Assembly: GCF_001281175.1 (NCBI RefSeq) | Contig: NZ_KQ440395.1 | Span: 67,560 to 103,107 of the forward strand | Direction: 5' to 3' | DNA: 35,548 bases | From: Apilactobacillus apinorum | GTDB taxonomy: Bacteria; Bacillota; Bacilli; Lactobacillales; Lactobacillaceae | Shown: positions 1 to 8,324 of the stretch, piece by piece | Numbering within the stretch: position 1 is the stretch's first letter | Layout: every line of letters starts with the position of its first letter | Translations under genes and position numbers: made by a program | Notes under the pieces: model-generated | Databases searched by the model: none | What the model was told of the DNA's origin: nothing | What the model saw: the letters and a program-made list of their open reading frames with translations, nothing else

Positions 1-15
1 CGCCGCGCAATTTAT

Positions 16-49
16 AAAAAAGAGTTACTTTTAGGGTAGCTCTTTTTTT
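16..49 (+). terminator. Rho-independent terminator of an upstream gene
   Basis: An A-rich left arm and GAGTTAC pair with GTAGCTC (one G-U pair), followed by a run of seven T. It probably ends a plus-strand gene that lies left of the window. The first 15 bases may be the end of that gene, but too little is visible to assign a frame. Confidence 0.75.
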
Positions 50-222
50 GTGCATTCAAAATGTTGAATATTTTTATGATAAATCTGAATTACTATTATA
101 AAAATACATAAAATAGTTTGTCTTTTAGCGTTATGTAGGCATATTTTCATTATTAACCGGGGATATTATTCGTTATCTATGATAAAATTAAGGTAATATG
201 TGTTAAAAAGGGAGCCTTCATC

Positions 223-1491
223 ATGAAGAAAATAAAAATTACCCTAGGATGGCAAATCCTGATTGGATTAGTTTTAGGAATCATTCTAGGTTTAATGTTC
301 TATAAGAACACAACCGCAATTACAGCAATGCAAAGTATTGGTACTATGTTCATTCGTTTAATTCAAATGATTGTTGTTCCAATTGTTGTATCATGTTTAA
401 CTGTTGGTATTGCAAATATTGGTGACATTCATAAATTAGGTCGTATTGGTGGTAAGACCATCTTATACTTCGAAATTATGACTACAATTGCAATTGTTTT
501 AGGTTTAATAGTTGGTAATGTTTTCCATCCAGGAGACTTTATCAATGTTCATTCATTACACGCTACTGATATTACTCAATACATGACTACAGCAAAGACT
601 GCTAACCATACTGGTATCTGGGGAACATTGATCGGATTAATTCCCGTTAATATTTTTAACTCCATTAGTAGTGGTGATATGATGCCAATTATCGTTTTCT
701 CTGTATTTTTTGGTTTAGGAACCGCTGCTATTGGTGAAAAGGGTAAAGTAATCGTTGATTTCTTAAATGCCGTTTCACAAGTAATGTTTAAGATTACTGG
801 TTGGATTATGAAACTTTCACCAATTGGTGTTTGTGCATTAATCGGAGTGACTTTAGCAGAACTAGGTGTATCAGCATTATTACCACTAGGATATTTCGTC
901 CTATTAACTTACTTAACTATGATTGTCTTCGTATTAGTAGTAATGGGATTAGCTGCTCGTATCTTCGGATTCAAGATTACTACTCTATTAAAGGTAGTTA
1001 AAGAAGAAGCTGTGCTAGCATTCTCAACTGCCAGTTCAGAAGCTGCATTACCAAGAAGTATTGATAAAATGACTAAATTTGGTGTGAGCCCATCAATCGT
1101 TTCATTTGTTATCCCAACTGGATACACATTTAACCTAGATGGTTCAGCTATCTACCAATCACTTGCTGCGCTATTTTTAGCTCAAGCATATGGTATTCAT
1201 TTAACCATTGGTCAACAACTAACATTACTAGTTGCCCTAATGATTACATCAAAGGGTATGGCAGGGGTGCCAGGAGCCTCATTTGTGGTCCTATTAGCCA
1301 CTGTTTCAACTGTTGGTATTCCAGTTTCAGGATTAACCTTTATCGCTGGTATCGACCGTTTTATAGATATGGCTAGAACTGCAGTTAACGTTATTGGTAA
1401 CTCTCTAGCAACTGTGATTATTGGTAAATCAGAAAAAGAATTCGATCAAGGTAAGGAAAAAACTTACTTAAAATCAATCGGAATTAAATAG
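223..1491 (+). CDS. Dicarboxylate/amino acid:cation symporter (DAACS family)
   Basis: A 422-residue polytopic membrane protein that probably imports glutamate, aspartate or a C4-dicarboxylate with H+ or Na+. The N-terminus (GWQILIGLVLGIILGLMFY) is typical of GltP/GltT/DctA proteins. The family's serine-rich re-entrant loop is seen as AFSTASSEAALP near residue 265, and the NLDGSAIYQ motif of the transport core follows near residue 305. The length matches the family. The start ATG is preceded by GGGAG with good spacing, and a TG-TAAAAT extended -10 lies at 180-188. The gene is monocistronic, with a terminator directly after its stop. The substrate cannot be read from the sequence: acidic amino acids are the usual substrates in lactobacilli, but dicarboxylates are possible. 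Confidence 0.9.
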   Translation: MKKIKITLGWQILIGLVLGIILGLMFYKNTTAITAMQSIGTMFIRLIQMIVVPIVVSCLTVGIANIGDIHKLGRIGGKTILYFEIMTTIAIVLGLIVGNVFHPGDFINVHSLHATDITQYMTTAKTANHTGIWGTLIGLIPVNIFNSISSGDMMPIIVFSVFFGLGTAAIGEKGKVIVDFLNAVSQVMFKITGWIMKLSPIGVCALIGVTLAELGVSALLPLGYFVLLTYLTMIVFVLVVMGLAARIFGFKITTLLKVVKEEAVLAFSTASSEAALPRSIDKMTKFGVSPSIVSFVIPTGYTFNLDGSAIYQSLAALFLAQAYGIHLTIGQQLTLLVALMITSKGMAGVPGASFVVLLATVSTVGIPVSGLTFIAGIDRFIDMARTAVNVIGNSLATVIIGKSEKEFDQGKEKTYLKSIGIK

Positions 1492-1500
1492 TTAATAAAT

Positions 1501-1531
1501 AAAACCTCAATCAATCTGATTGAGGTTTTTT
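1501..1531 (+). terminator. Rho-independent terminator after the symporter
   Basis: AACCTCAATCA pairs with TGATTGAGGTT across a very short loop and is followed by a T-run. It lies 10 nt after the symporter stop codon. Confidence 0.9.
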
Positions 1532-1543
1532 ATTATGGTACAA

Positions 1544-1574
1544 AAAAGAGACAACCTACAAAGTTGTCTCTTTT
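1544..1574 (-). terminator. Terminator of the candidate structured RNA
   Basis: AAAGAGACAAC pairs with GTTGTCTCTTT around a 7-nt loop, with T-runs on both strands. On the minus strand it closes the transcript that starts near 2074. Confidence 0.8.
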
Positions 1575-1951
1575 ATAATTATATTGTCGTAGATAAGTAG
1601 CAATTACTTTGGCGTAAGTTCACGTCCCCGTGGACTCAACGAAGATTTCTGTGTAATCTCATAATTACTCAGTTTATCTACATAGATTTAGTAGTGTATA
1701 AACTGTTGTCCATACCTCCCCAACTGGTCCCCCAGAAGGTGAAGCATCATCAAGCAATTATTAAATATTCAATTTTAAATTACTGTTATTAGCCGCTAAC
1801 ATGTCACTGTTAATTAGCGTGTCACCGCTAAGCCTGCAGCTAAAGGATACTGAGATAACCAACAACAGTCAATTCTCCATCTAATAATCTATTTATATGA
1901 TTATGTTGATTCGGGAAAATTAACTGTTAAAGGTTATCTCAATTCCTAATT

Positions 1952-2038
1952 TTATAGAATTGAAACAACTTCTGACGTTAATTCTCCCTTGATAGAATGA
2001 TCTTTCGACGCTCCGGGATCAAAGGTTAATTCTGTCAT
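1952..2038 (-). CDS. Small ORF (28 aa) inside the candidate RNA
   Basis: A 28-codon ORF, MTELTFDPGASK and onward, begins about 36 nt into the predicted minus-strand transcript. An AAAGGAGTG ribosome binding site precedes its ATG at normal spacing and the stop is TAA. The coding bases also take part in predicted local pairing (CTTTGA/TCGAAAG; TTGAT/ATCAA). It could be a true small protein, a leader peptide whose translation remodels the downstream RNA, or a chance ORF in a structured RNA. I recognise no family. It is the only well-placed translation start in the 500-nt block. Confidence 0.35.
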   Translation of the reverse strand: MTELTFDPGASKDHSIKGELTSEVVSIL

Positions 2039-2080
2039 TGTTGTTCACTCCTTTTTTCTTCTAGTATTATTACAATGTTT

Positions 2081-2109
2081 ATCTTACACCAATTTTTCAT
2101 TTTTGACAA
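2081..2109 (-). promoter_or_regulatory. Sigma-A promoter of the candidate RNA
   Basis: On the minus strand, TTGTCA (2104-2109) and TAAGAT (2081-2086) are separated by exactly 17 nt. The start of transcription is expected near 2074. No other minus-strand gene lies downstream, so this promoter serves the structured block alone. Confidence 0.7.
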
Positions 2110-2150
2110 CATTTCATCTTAAAAAATTTATGTTTCCATAATGACAACTA

Positions 2151-2187
2151 AAAAAGAGCTAATCCGGGCAAGATTAACTCTTTTTTT
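2151..2187 (-). terminator. Terminator after the multicopper oxidase
   Basis: AAAAAGAG-TAATC pairs with GATTA-CTCTTTTT just after the multicopper oxidase stop codon, separating it from the RNA gene further on. It has T-runs on both strands. Confidence 0.85.
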
Positions 2188-2188
2188 A

Positions 2189-3727
2189 TTACATTTTCAT
2201 ATGATCCATGTGTTCGTAACATGACATACCGCTTAAATCTAAATCTTCAACGGACACACCACGTTCTTCGGCGAACGCATTCATCAATTCATCCATCTTA
2301 GTTAAATGGAATTCTTGTGGATTTTCTGGGTCATCAACTTGGATTTGTGCCATCATACCACCATCTTCATGTTCGATGATGTGGCAGTGGTACATAAAAA
2401 TACCAGGGTGGTCGAACCATGCTTTAAATCGCACAGTTTCATCTGGGTTAACACCGATTGTATCCTTTAAACCTGTTTCATTAGGATAAGGGGCATGACC
2501 ATTACGGTCTAGAACTTCGAATTGACATCCGTGCATATGGAAAGGGTGAACCATGCCGCCTTCACAATCGTTAGTATTAGTAACTTCCCAAATTTCGCAG
2601 TTACCCATGGTTTGTTTAGCATCGATGCGTTCCATATCGAACTTCTTACCATCTAATGCTACTTCTTCATCCATACCAGACATTACGACGTGGCGGACTG
2701 CGGTATCTTTGGTAACTTCAGGAGTATTCATTTCAAAAAGGGTGTCTGGAATGACGCTGTCATCTTTTGCGTAATCATGAATGCGGAAGTGCATGATTGC
2801 GACATCATCAGAGTATAGGACAACTTCATCGCCAGCTTTGTAGTTACCGAAATCAACGACAATTTCTTGTCTTTCGGCACAGGTAATCATTAAATGAGTG
2901 AACTTAACAGGGTGAGTTAATAGACTACCATCACCAGCGATTTGAGTGAATTCCAAATCATCAGAGAAATGAAGACGCCATTCACGGCGGTTAGCGCCAT
3001 CTAGTAAACGAAGACGCACCTTTTGAGTAGTAACATCAAAGTATGGATTAACCGTACCGTTAATCATTGCGGTAGGGCCTTGCACACCATCTGGATCATA
3101 GTCTGCTTTATAATCCCATTGATTATTTTCATCGAAGTGACGGTCTTGTAAAATCACTGGAATATCATCGACACCATAATTTCTAGGAATTGGTAAAGTT
3201 GCCTCATGTTCATCTTTGACGACAACTGCAGTCGCTAGACCGTGCCAAACTTGTTCAGCAGTTGATGGGCAAGGATGAGCATGCAACCATAATGTAGCAG
3301 CAGGTTGATCACATTTGAAATTTAAAATTTTGCTTTCGCCAGGATAAACAGGGGTGTGACAACCACCATCGATATCGCCGGGAACATTTAAGCCGTGCCA
3401 ATGATATGTAGTTAATTCTGGTAATTCATTTTTGACAGTCACATGAATGTTCTTACCACGTTTGAATAAAATTGTTTTACCCAATAGTGATTGATTATAA
3501 CCCCATGTTTGTGTCGCTTGACCAGGCATAATATTAGCTTCTCCTGCTTGGGAAATAACAGTGTAGTACATATCTGTATCGGTTTCCTTGTCAGGAGTTA
3601 GTAGTTCTGGAACCTTAAGCTTTTGTGGTGATACGTCAGTATCTTCTAGTGGAATATAGCCACCATCGTGGGTATTAAAAGCAGGTTCGTAAAAGAAATA
3701 ATCTGTATAGACTTTTTCATTTTCCAT
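2189..3727 (-). CDS. Multicopper oxidase (laccase/CotA-like)
   Basis: A 512-residue three-cupredoxin enzyme that oxidises a substrate (phenolics, bilirubin-like compounds or Cu+/Mn2+) and reduces O2 to water. All four copper motifs are present: HWHG (109-112), HAH (149-151), HPFHMHG, and HCHIIEHEDGGMM near the C-terminus, the last with the T1 copper His, Cys and Met ligands. The C-terminal tail is Met- and His-rich (SCYEHMDHMKM), which may help recruit copper. No signal peptide is visible, as in most lactobacillar homologues. I place the start at the ATG at 3727: AAGG lies 9 nt upstream of it but directly abuts the alternative TTG at 3736. The gene is monocistronic, with its own TTGCAA-N17-TATAAT promoter and terminator. 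The physiological substrate is unknown. Confidence 0.92.
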   Translation of the reverse strand: MENEKVYTDYFFYEPAFNTHDGGYIPLEDTDVSPQKLKVPELLTPDKETDTDMYYTVISQAGEANIMPGQATQTWGYNQSLLGKTILFKRGKNIHVTVKNELPELTTYHWHGLNVPGDIDGGCHTPVYPGESKILNFKCDQPAATLWLHAHPCPSTAEQVWHGLATAVVVKDEHEATLPIPRNYGVDDIPVILQDRHFDENNQWDYKADYDPDGVQGPTAMINGTVNPYFDVTTQKVRLRLLDGANRREWRLHFSDDLEFTQIAGDGSLLTHPVKFTHLMITCAERQEIVVDFGNYKAGDEVVLYSDDVAIMHFRIHDYAKDDSVIPDTLFEMNTPEVTKDTAVRHVVMSGMDEEVALDGKKFDMERIDAKQTMGNCEIWEVTNTNDCEGGMVHPFHMHGCQFEVLDRNGHAPYPNETGLKDTIGVNPDETVRFKAWFDHPGIFMYHCHIIEHEDGGMMAQIQVDDPENPQEFHLTKMDELMNAFAEERGVSVEDLDLSGMSCYEHMDHMKM

Positions 3728-3761
3728 TAAAAACAACCTTTCTTATTTCAAGATTGCCTTC

Positions 3762-3790
3762 ATTATATTCTTATTTATATTCATTTGCAA
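3762..3790 (-). promoter_or_regulatory. Sigma-A promoter of the multicopper oxidase
   Basis: TTGCAA (3785-3790) and TATAAT (3762-3767) on the minus strand have a 17-nt spacer, giving a start near 3755. The hexamers and spacing are the same as at the cas9 and tracrRNA promoters. Confidence 0.75.
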
Positions 3791-3820
3791 TTAAGAATCA
3801 TTATAAAATAGTATGTACTA

Positions 3821-3849
3821 AAAAAGAGACGAATAAATCGTCTCTTTTT
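3821..3849 (-). terminator. Terminator after gnd
   Basis: AAAAAGAGACGA pairs perfectly with TCGTCTCTTTTT. It lies about 20 nt past the gnd stop and isolates gnd from the multicopper oxidase. Confidence 0.9.
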
Positions 3850-3868
3850 ATTATTATCAATAATTATC

Positions 3869-5308
3869 TTATTGTTCAGCGTACCATGGGTAGTGGAAGC
3901 TACCTTCACGGTCAGTACGTTCATAAGTGTGAGCACCGAAGTAATCACGTTGTGCTTGTAGAAGGTTAGCAGGTAACACTTCTGCACGGTATGAATCGTA
4001 GTAGTTAACAGCTGCTGAAAGTGATGGAACTGGAATACCAGCCTTAGTTGCAAGAGCAACAACATCACGAGCATCTTGTTGGTACTTGTTAGCGATTTCT
4101 GAGAAGTATGGGTCTAACAATAGGTTAGTTAGGTTTTCATCCTTTTCGAAAGCGTCAGTAATGTTTTGTAAGAATTGAGCACGAATGATACAACCTTCAC
4201 GCCAGATTTGAGCTAGTTCACCGAACTTCAAGTTCCAGTCGTAGCTTTCTGAAGCGAAACGTAGTTGTTCGAAACCTTGTGCGTAACTCATGATCTTACC
4301 AAAGTATAGAGCCTTACGTACACGTTCAACTAAGTCTTTCTTTTCGTCATCGTTGATAACGTCAGTAGCCTTAGGACCGTTTAATACTTTAGCAGCTGCA
4401 AGACGTTCGTCTTTTAGCATTGAGATGAAACGAGCGTAAACTGATTCAGTGATAACTGATTGGTCAGTACCAACTTCCATGGCATCTTCTGATGACCACT
4501 TACCAGTACCCTTGTTAGCACCACGGTCTAAGATCATGTCAACGATAGGTTTGCTCTTGTCAGCACCTAAATCGTCTTTTCTAGTTAAGATATCAGCAGT
4601 AATTTCGATTAGGTAACTGTTTAGTTCACCCTTGTTCCATTCCTTGAAGATATCAGCTAAATCGTCGATGTCAATACCGGCACCGTTACGAAGAATGTCG
4701 TAACTTTCGTCGATTAATTGTTCATCACCGTATTCAATACCGTTATGAACCATCTTTACGTAGTGACCGGCACCATTTGGTCCAATGTATGAAACACATG
4801 GTTTGCCATCGCTAGCCTTAGCAGCGATTTGAGTTAAAATTGGTTCTACTAGTTTGTATGCTTCTTCTTGACCACCAGGCATTAGTGATGGACCTTGAAG
4901 TGCACCTAGTTCACCACCAGAAACACCCATACCAATGAAGTTAATTCCTGATTCGTCTAGTCTAGCATTTCTTTCCATAGTGTTATGGAAGTTAGTGTTA
5001 CCACCATCGATTAAGATATCACCTTTGTCTAGTAAAGGTAGAAGTGCGTCGATAGTTGCGTCGGTAGCAGGACCGGCTTTAACCATCATCACGATACGAC
5101 GTGGAGTTTCTAGAGAGTTAACAAAATCTTCAACAGAGTAACTTGGTACCAAGTTCTTTTCTGCGTGATCCTTCATTACAACTTCAGTCTTTGAAGCTGA
5201 ACGGTTGTAAATACCTACAGTGAAGCCACGGCTTTCAATGTTAAGGGCTAAGTTCTTACCCATAACAGCCATTCCAACAACACCAATGTTTGCTTTTGAG
5301 TCAGCCAT
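3869..5308 (-). CDS. gnd: 6-phosphogluconate dehydrogenase (decarboxylating)
   Basis: Oxidises and decarboxylates 6-phosphogluconate to ribulose 5-phosphate, making NADPH, in the oxidative pentose phosphate/phosphoketolase route. At 479 residues it has the usual length. The N-terminal Rossmann motif is [17 protein letters not shown]; the substrate-binding segment [19 protein letters not shown] is present, followed by the GTGKW segment near residue 260. The C-terminus ends in the typical FHYPW. The start ATG has AAGGAAGG upstream. It lies 80 nt downstream of zwf in the same orientation, so the two may be co-transcribed. The 80-nt gap carries two perfect palindromes that could control gnd separately. 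Confidence 0.97.
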   Translation of the reverse strand: MADSKANIGVVGMAVMGKNLALNIESRGFTVGIYNRSASKTEVVMKDHAEKNLVPSYSVEDFVNSLETPRRIVMMVKAGPATDATIDALLPLLDKGDILIDGGNTNFHNTMERNARLDESGINFIGMGVSGGELGALQGPSLMPGGQEEAYKLVEPILTQIAAKASDGKPCVSYIGPNGAGHYVKMVHNGIEYGDEQLIDESYDILRNGAGIDIDDLADIFKEWNKGELNSYLIEITADILTRKDDLGADKSKPIVDMILDRGANKGTGKWSSEDAMEVGTDQSVITESVYARFISMLKDERLAAAKVLNGPKATDVINDDEKKDLVERVRKALYFGKIMSYAQGFEQLRFASESYDWNLKFGELAQIWREGCIIRAQFLQNITDAFEKDENLTNLLLDPYFSEIANKYQQDARDVVALATKAGIPVPSLSAAVNYYDSYRAEVLPANLLQAQRDYFGAHTYERTDREGSFHYPWYAEQ

Positions 5309-5335
5309 TATAAACCTTCCTTTTTAAAGAAAATT

Positions 5336-5383
5336 GTGTATTTATATACACTTAAATTTTAACATTTTAATTGACAATTGTCA
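5336..5383 (-). promoter_or_regulatory. Palindromes in the zwf-gnd gap
   Basis: Two perfect inverted repeats lie upstream of gnd: TGACAATTGTCA (5372-5383) and GTGTAT-N4-ATACAC (5336-5351). The first overlaps a TTGTCA that could serve as a -35 on the minus strand, though I see no well-spaced -10. They may be an operator and a 5' UTR hairpin; neither is assigned to a known regulator. Confidence 0.35.
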
Positions 5384-5388
5384 TATAA

Positions 5389-6870
5389 TTATTTCTTTGA
5401 GTTAAAAACCCAAGCACGACCATCGCGTTCTAGCAATTCGTCAGCTGCATCTGGTCCCATTGAACCAGGAGTGTAGTTAGGGAAGTCAGGTTGATCCTTG
5501 TCCCAAACCTGTCTGATTACATCTGCAAATTCCCAGGCACGACTTACTTCGTCCCAACTAGCAAAGTTAGTAGCGTTACCTAAGATTGCATCGTGGATTA
5601 AGCGTTCGTATGGTTCTGGAGTAACCGCTTTTTCTTCATCACTTTGAGTGTGAGTAAGTTCGATTGGTTGCATTTCCATACCTTGTCCTGCTTTCTTACC
5701 ATTTAGACGTAGGATAATCTTGTTGACAGGGTCTACGAATAAAGTAAGAACGTTGTTGTTTAGTTCACTTTCTGAACCTTTAGCAGCAGCGAAGACATCG
5801 ATTAGTGGCTTTTTGAAGACCACGTCAATACGAGTGAACTTGTCGCTTAGCATCTTACCAGTTCTAATGTAAAAAGGAACGTTCTTCCAGCGTTTGTTTT
5901 CGAATAAAACTTTACCGGCAACGTATGTTTCGGTAATTGAATCTGTAGGAACATTATCTTCGTGACGGTAATCTAATTGGTCACCGTTAGCACCGTATTG
6001 TCCACGAACAAAGTTTTTTCGAACTTCATCTTCAGTGTAAACACGCATACTTTTTAGCGCACGAATCTTTTCGCGACGAATGTCAACGTCCTTAAATGAA
6101 ATAGGATCTTCCATTGCTAGAATAGTTAGCATTTGAATAGTATGGTTTTGTACCATATCACGTAATGCACCAGATCCATCATAATAACCAGCACGTTCTT
6201 CAACCCCTAGCTTTTCAGCTAAAGTTACTTGAATGTTGTCGATGTATTCGTTATTCCAAATACCTTCAACTAGTGGGTTACCAAAACGAAGAGCTAGCAC
6301 ATTTTGTACCATTTCTTTACCTAAGTAATGGTCGATTCGATAAACTTGGTCTTCATTAAATGATTTACCAAGAGCGTTGTTTAATTCTTCAGCAGAATCG
6401 TAGTCACGACCGAATGGTTTTTCGATGATTAAACGGTTGAAACCGCCGTTATCTGATAAACAGTTGTGGGCTTTAAGGTTTTGTGCCACAGTCCCAAAGA
6501 AGTTGGGAGCCATTGAAATATAGAAAATACGATTTCCATTAGTATCATATTGTTGATCTAACTTGTTAGCGTAGTCACTTAATGCATCATAATGTTCCGG
6601 ATTAGTTACATCATGTGCCATGTAGTAAAAATGACTTGCGAAGCTTTTGGCTTGTTCTTCACTATCTGCGTTAGCACTGACAGATTCCACGATTACATCA
6701 CGGAAAGTATCATCGCTCCATTCGCGACGACCAGTACCAATTAATGCAAAGTGATCGTTATCTACGTAACCTTTTTTGTATAGGTTAAAAATAGATGGGT
6801 ATAACTTGCGTTTAGCTAGGTCACCAGTTGCACCAAATAGCATGAACAAGGCACGAGTTGCTGTTGCCAA
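5389..6870 (-). CDS. zwf: Glucose-6-phosphate 1-dehydrogenase
   Basis: Converts glucose 6-phosphate to 6-phosphogluconolactone with reduction of NAD(P)+, the first step of the oxidative branch and the entry to heterofermentation. The nucleotide-binding motif FGATGDLAKRKLYPS is near the N-terminus, and the active-site signature RIDHYLGKEMVQN with catalytic His is near residue 180. The 493 residues match the family. The start is TTG, 9 nt after AAGGAG. A TATAAT -10 lies on the minus strand at 6952-6957. gnd follows downstream, so the two oxidative steps are genetically linked; no lactonase (pgl) gene lies between them. Confidence 0.97.
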   Translation of the reverse strand: MATATRALFMLFGATGDLAKRKLYPSIFNLYKKGYVDNDHFALIGTGRREWSDDTFRDVIVESVSANADSEEQAKSFASHFYYMAHDVTNPEHYDALSDYANKLDQQYDTNGNRIFYISMAPNFFGTVAQNLKAHNCLSDNGGFNRLIIEKPFGRDYDSAEELNNALGKSFNEDQVYRIDHYLGKEMVQNVLALRFGNPLVEGIWNNEYIDNIQVTLAEKLGVEERAGYYDGSGALRDMVQNHTIQMLTILAMEDPISFKDVDIRREKIRALKSMRVYTEDEVRKNFVRGQYGANGDQLDYRHEDNVPTDSITETYVAGKVLFENKRWKNVPFYIRTGKMLSDKFTRIDVVFKKPLIDVFAAAKGSESELNNNVLTLFVDPVNKIILRLNGKKAGQGMEMQPIELTHTQSDEEKAVTPEPYERLIHDAILGNATNFASWDEVSRAWEFADVIRQVWDKDQPDFPNYTPGSMGPDAADELLERDGRAWVFNSKK

Positions 6871-7006
6871 TTACCGTCACTCCTTATAGAAAAATTTTAA
6901 CGAATCAAATGAAAAAAGAAATGTATTCATTTGCGGTTAATATACAAAGCTATTATATAACACGTTGCGAAATTAAAAAAGTGTTTTAATCCATATCATT
7001 ACAGAA

Positions 7007-7022
7007 ATGTAAACGCTTTACT
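7007..7022. promoter_or_regulatory. cre-like palindrome between zwf and the MFS gene
   Basis: GTAAACGCTTTAC is a 13-bp inverted repeat with a central CG, similar to CcpA cre sites and other LacI-family operators. Its right half is displaced by one base from the usual cre consensus. It sits about 50 nt upstream of the zwf -10 and about 95 nt upstream of the MFS start, so it could act on either gene. Confidence 0.4.
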
Positions 7023-7115
7023 AAAATTTAATAATTTAAACCATCTTTGATGGATATTGAGGGATGATTTGCTTTATAATGGAGTTTGTGAGGATTAAAA
7101 AAGGGGGAGGATTCA

Positions 7116-8291
7116 ATGAGAAAAAGAAAAGAATTAGGATTAAAATTAGTTTTCATTTATTCATTATTACTTAATTCTGGTGCGGCATTTATGTGGCCAC
7201 TAGTAACAATGTACATTGATAACTATTTACATAAATCTTTATTAGTGTCTGGGATATCGCTACTTTTCATATCAGGTTTTACCATCGTTGGTAATTACGT
7301 CGGTGGGTATTTATTTGATCACTGGTCAGCTTATAAGGCATCGATGATTGGGATAACGATTTCAACGTTAGCCATCATCGCTTTAATTTTTTATCATGGT
7401 TGGCCTACCTTTGCTATCCTATTAGTAGTTTTAGGATTTGGTGATGGAATTAATTTAACATTGCTTAATTCCTATGCTACCAACGTCAAAAGCAAGGACA
7501 CTAGAACGGTCTTTAATATGTTATATGTGGGATTGAATATTGGAGTCGTGATTGGGACTGCGATGGTTGGTTACTTATTAAAATATGGGGTAGCCATCGT
7601 CTTTTTAGCAGCAACCATCTTCTATGTGGCCCTATGGGTATTGACGCTATTTTACTTCAACGTTGATTTCTCTGATTACGAAGCTAATCCAGATGAATCA
7701 GTTGAAGCTAAAGAAAAAACAACTAGTCCATTGAAGTCTAACGTTAGATTAATTTATCCGATTGTGATGATGGTCTTTGCGGTTTACTTGAGTTATACCC
7801 TATGGGAAAGTGTTATGTCAGTTCATATGGTTAAACTGGGCATTCCATTTGAAGAATACTCATTGCTATGGACCGTTAATGGATTATTAATTGTTTTTGG
7901 GCAACCACTAGTTAATTACGTAAGTAAACGTTTGAAAATTCGGATTGCACATCAAGTTTTCTTAGGAATTTTCCTATTCGCAATTGCGTTTTACTTCTTA
8001 ATCGTTGCCAAAACATTCCCAGTCTTCTTAGGAATTATGATTTTCCTAACAATTGGGGAAATGATTGGACTACCAGACGTACCAGCCTGGATTGATGAAT
8101 TATCAACCAAACATGAAAAGGGTAAATATCAAGGGATGTTCAATGCTTTGATGTCAGCAGGACGTGCCATTAGTCCATTATTTGCAGGATTTGTGATTGA
8201 ATCATATGGATATAACCCATTGTTTATCTTTGTTGCGACATTGATGTTAGTATCACTACTAGCGGTTATCGTTGCAAATCGCCAAAAATAA
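7116..8291 (+). CDS. MFS transporter (drug/solute efflux type)
   Basis: A 391-residue major facilitator with about 12 hydrophobic segments split by a charged central loop near residues 188-205 (DYEANPDESVEAKEKTT). The second half contains RAISPLFAGFVIESYGYNPLF, typical of the MDR-type MFS efflux branch in Firmicutes. The start ATG follows AAGGGGGAGG. A perfect TATAAT lies at 7075-7080 without a well-placed -35. It is convergent with the TetR gene and shares a bidirectional terminator with it. The substrate is unknown; multidrug efflux is only a family-level suggestion. Confidence 0.8.
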   Translation: MRKRKELGLKLVFIYSLLLNSGAAFMWPLVTMYIDNYLHKSLLVSGISLLFISGFTIVGNYVGGYLFDHWSAYKASMIGITISTLAIIALIFYHGWPTFAILLVVLGFGDGINLTLLNSYATNVKSKDTRTVFNMLYVGLNIGVVIGTAMVGYLLKYGVAIVFLAATIFYVALWVLTLFYFNVDFSDYEANPDESVEAKEKTTSPLKSNVRLIYPIVMMVFAVYLSYTLWESVMSVHMVKLGIPFEEYSLLWTVNGLLIVFGQPLVNYVSKRLKIRIAHQVFLGIFLFAIAFYFLIVAKTFPVFLGIMIFLTIGEMIGLPDVPAWIDELSTKHEKGKYQGMFNALMSAGRAISPLFAGFVIESYGYNPLFIFVATLMLVSLLAVIVANRQK

Positions 8292-8324
8292 AAGGTTGTT
8301 TCTATAATAGAAACAACCTTTTTT
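8291..8324. terminator. Bidirectional terminator between the MFS and TetR genes
   Basis: AAAGGTTGTTTCTAT pairs with ATAGAAACAACCTTT, with T-runs on both strands. It serves both convergent genes and overlaps the TetR stop codon. Confidence 0.9.

Larger units (their letters stand above)
1541..2075 (-). ncRNA. Candidate large structured RNA (about 530 nt), class unknown
   Basis: No protein-sized ORF covers this block, yet the minus strand has a consensus promoter (2081-2109) and ends at a strong hairpin with a T-run (1544-1574). Between them are stacked structures. A 24-bp long-arm helix is formed by 1932-1940 with 1852-1860 and 1914-1928 with 1864-1878; its two G-U pairs are valid only in the minus-strand RNA. 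Twin hairpins at 1797-1812 and 1814-1831 carry the identical loop GUGACA. There is also a hairpin CAATTC/GAATTG near 1935-1960 and a CAGUUUAU/AUAAACUG stem near 1667-1705. It lacks the conserved RNase P core (GAGGAAAGUCC) and tmRNA ends. Its size and ornateness recall ROOL or GOLLD RNAs, but membership was not tested. An alternative is the leader or remnant of a small gene. Confidence 0.6.

Noticed and set aside
1541-2075. RNase P RNA or tmRNA
   Set aside because: I could not find the conserved GAGGAAAGUCC/ACAGAAA-type core of RNase P RNA, or tRNA-like ends and a tag ORF for tmRNA, on either strand.
3728-3736. TTG start for the multicopper oxidase three codons upstream
   Set aside because: The ribosome binding site directly abuts this TTG, leaving no spacing. 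The ATG at 3727 has the right distance.
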